A stretch of DNA of 23,539 bases, from the NCBI GenBank assembly GCA_965368335.1, contig CBDUMN010000053.1, positions 1-23,539 of the forward strand. Direction: 5' to 3'. This DNA comes from CBDUMN01 sp965368335 (GTDB lineage: Bacteria > Pseudomonadota > Alphaproteobacteria > Rhodospirillales > JAPHRK01). Position numbers and translations under genes: made by a program. Positions 22,497-23,539 of the stretch are shown piece after piece (within the stretch, counting starts at the first letter, position 1; each line of letters opens with the position of its first letter). A model generated the notes under the pieces. It did no database searches, was not told the DNA's origin, and was given only the letters and a program-made list of their open reading frames with translations.

Positions 22497-23539
22497 CCAT
22501 CCGGCTTCTTCCTGAAACGACAATCAATCGGATTGCCGCGGGTGAGGTGATCGAGCGCCCGGCCTCGGCGATCAAGGAGTTGGTGGAAAACAGTATCGAC
22601 GCAGGCGCGCGCCGGGTCGATGTGGTGATGCTCGATGGCGGGCGGACCATGATGTCGGTGACCGATGACGGCTGCGGTATGACGGCGGAGGAAATGGTCA
22701 TGGCCGTCGAACGACATGCGACCTCCAAGTTGCCGGATGACGATCTTTTTCACATCGGCACCCTTGGATTTCGCGGCGAGGCTCTGCCTTCCATCGGTGC
22801 TGTCAGTCGTCTCACTCTGACCAGCCGCCCGAAAGACGCCGGTGAAGCCTGGAGCCTGAGTCTGGAGGGGGGAGCCAAAGGCGCTCCGCAACCGGCGGCC
22901 CACCCGGCCGGCACCCGTATTGAGGTGCGCGATCTTTTTTATGCGACGCCGGCACGACTGAAGTTCTTAAAAGCCGCGCGGACCGAGTTTGGCCATGCGC
23001 AGGATGTGATCAAGCGGCTCGCCATGGCCCATCCCGGCGTCGCCTTTACCTTAAGCGATGGCGGCCGTACGGCGATCAACCTTCCCGCCGCGCAAGGAGA
23101 TTTGTTCGAAGCCCGGCTCAGCCGCTTAGGGGCCATCATGGGCCGCGACTTCCGCGAAAACGCCGTGCCGGTGGATGCCGAGCGGGAAGAACACCAATTG
23201 ACCGGCTATGTGAGCCTGCCGACGCTCAACCGGGGCAACGCCCAAATGCAGTATCTTTTCGTCAACGGCCGTCCGGCGCGGGACAAGGTGCTTTTGGGAG
23301 CCATCAAGGGTGCTTACCGCGATCTTCTGGCGTCTGATCGTTATCCTTTGGTCGCCTTGTTTCTCGATTTGCCGCCTAAGTTGGTTGACGTGAACGTTCA
23401 CCCGGCTAAGACCGAAGTTCGGTTCCGTGATGCGGGGCTTGTGCGGGGTCTGATCGTCAGTGGGATTAAGCATGCTCTGGCTGAAGCCGGACATCGCGCC
23501 TCGACCACTGTGGGTGCCGCAGCGCTTGGGGCTTTTAGC
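22493..23539 (+). CDS. mutL: DNA mismatch repair protein MutL, partial (3' end beyond right edge)
   Basis: 349 codons are seen, open to the last base. The N-terminal GHKL ATPase is complete: INRIAAGEVIERPASAIKEL with ELVENSIDAGA (Glu29 and Asn33), TDDGCGM (Asp58 region), RHATSKL at 74-80, and GFRGEALPSIGAVS from 92. The second domain has FVNGRPARDK and the DVNVHPAKTEVRF motif that contacts ATP. MutL couples MutS mismatch recognition to downstream excision. The C-terminal dimerisation/endonuclease domain is outside the window, so I cannot tell whether it has the DQHAxxER nuclease motif. The ATG overlaps the pgi stop by four bases. Confidence 0.96.
   Translation, partial: MTIRLLPETTINRIAAGEVIERPASAIKELVENSIDAGARRVDVVMLDGGRTMMSVTDDGCGMTAEEMVMAVERHATSKLPDDDLFHIGTLGFRGEALPSIGAVSRLTLTSRPKDAGEAWSLSLEGGAKGAPQPAAHPAGTRIEVRDLFYATPARLKFLKAARTEFGHAQDVIKRLAMAHPGVAFTLSDGGRTAINLPAAQGDLFEARLSRLGAIMGRDFRENAVPVDAEREEHQLTGYVSLPTLNRGNAQMQYLFVNGRPARDKVLLGAIKGAYRDLLASDRYPLVALFLDLPPKLVDVNVHPAKTEVRFRDAGLVRGLIVSGIKHALAEAGHRASTTVGAAALGAFS

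Noticed and set aside
1..23539. CRISPR arrays, tRNA or rRNA genes, insertion sequences, prophage genes
   Set aside because: I saw no spaced direct repeats, no cloverleaf, no transposase or integrase, and no terminal repeats anywhere in the window.

Overview
The window looks like a piece of alphaproteobacterial chromosome, probably from a Rhodospirillales-like, moderately GC-rich aerobe. The reasons are the gene order phaJ(MaoC)-ribF-ileS-lspA-DUF3035(BamF)-M16-M16, the sdhCDAB operon, and the protein sequences themselves. It is mostly ordinary core chromosome. The exception is the left 5 kb, which holds accessory genes and a long gene-free stretch.

Left arm (1-3570). A HipA-type toxin kinase (minus strand, cut by the left edge) starts behind a promoter surrounded by three or four GGTAT-N8-ATACC operators, and no hipB lies in front of it. 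Next come a small VOC-fold protein (+), a BicA-like SulP bicarbonate transporter with a STAS domain (minus), and an unrecognised 96-residue exported or anchored protein (minus). The last sits behind a palindrome resembling a Fur-family box.

Gene-free region (about 3570-4926). I see no credible protein gene here. The minus strand reads as a large structured RNA of up to about 980 nt. It has five C(UUCG)G tetraloops on that strand and none on the other. Several stems close only on the minus strand through G-U wobbles, several multi-helix junctions can be drawn, and a textbook intrinsic terminator with a GAAA loop closes it. I could not match it to tmRNA, RNase P RNA or any other family I know. 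Just upstream, around 4590-4710, an AT-rich patch has a perfect DnaA box, a second good box and a perfect IHF consensus. Gene direction is almost entirely rightward to its right and mostly leftward to its left, so it is an origin-like candidate.

Right arm (4927-23539), almost all plus strand. In order: sdhCDAB (succinate dehydrogenase, complex II) with a strong terminator; an Hsp20 chaperone behind a ROSE-like RNA thermometer; a CbpA-type DnaJ; a divergent paaY / paaI-paaJ(pcaF) set for phenylacetate/3-oxoadipyl-CoA metabolism; then an apparent operon phaJ-ribF-ileS-lspA-bamF ending in a terminator; two overlapping M16 peptidase genes (one with the zinc motif, one without); pgi; and the first 349 codons of mutL, cut by the right edge.

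Functional themes are central respiration, heat-shock protein quality control, aromatic and acyl-CoA catabolism, and envelope lipoprotein maturation. lspA is directly followed by a lipoprotein of the outer-membrane assembly machine.
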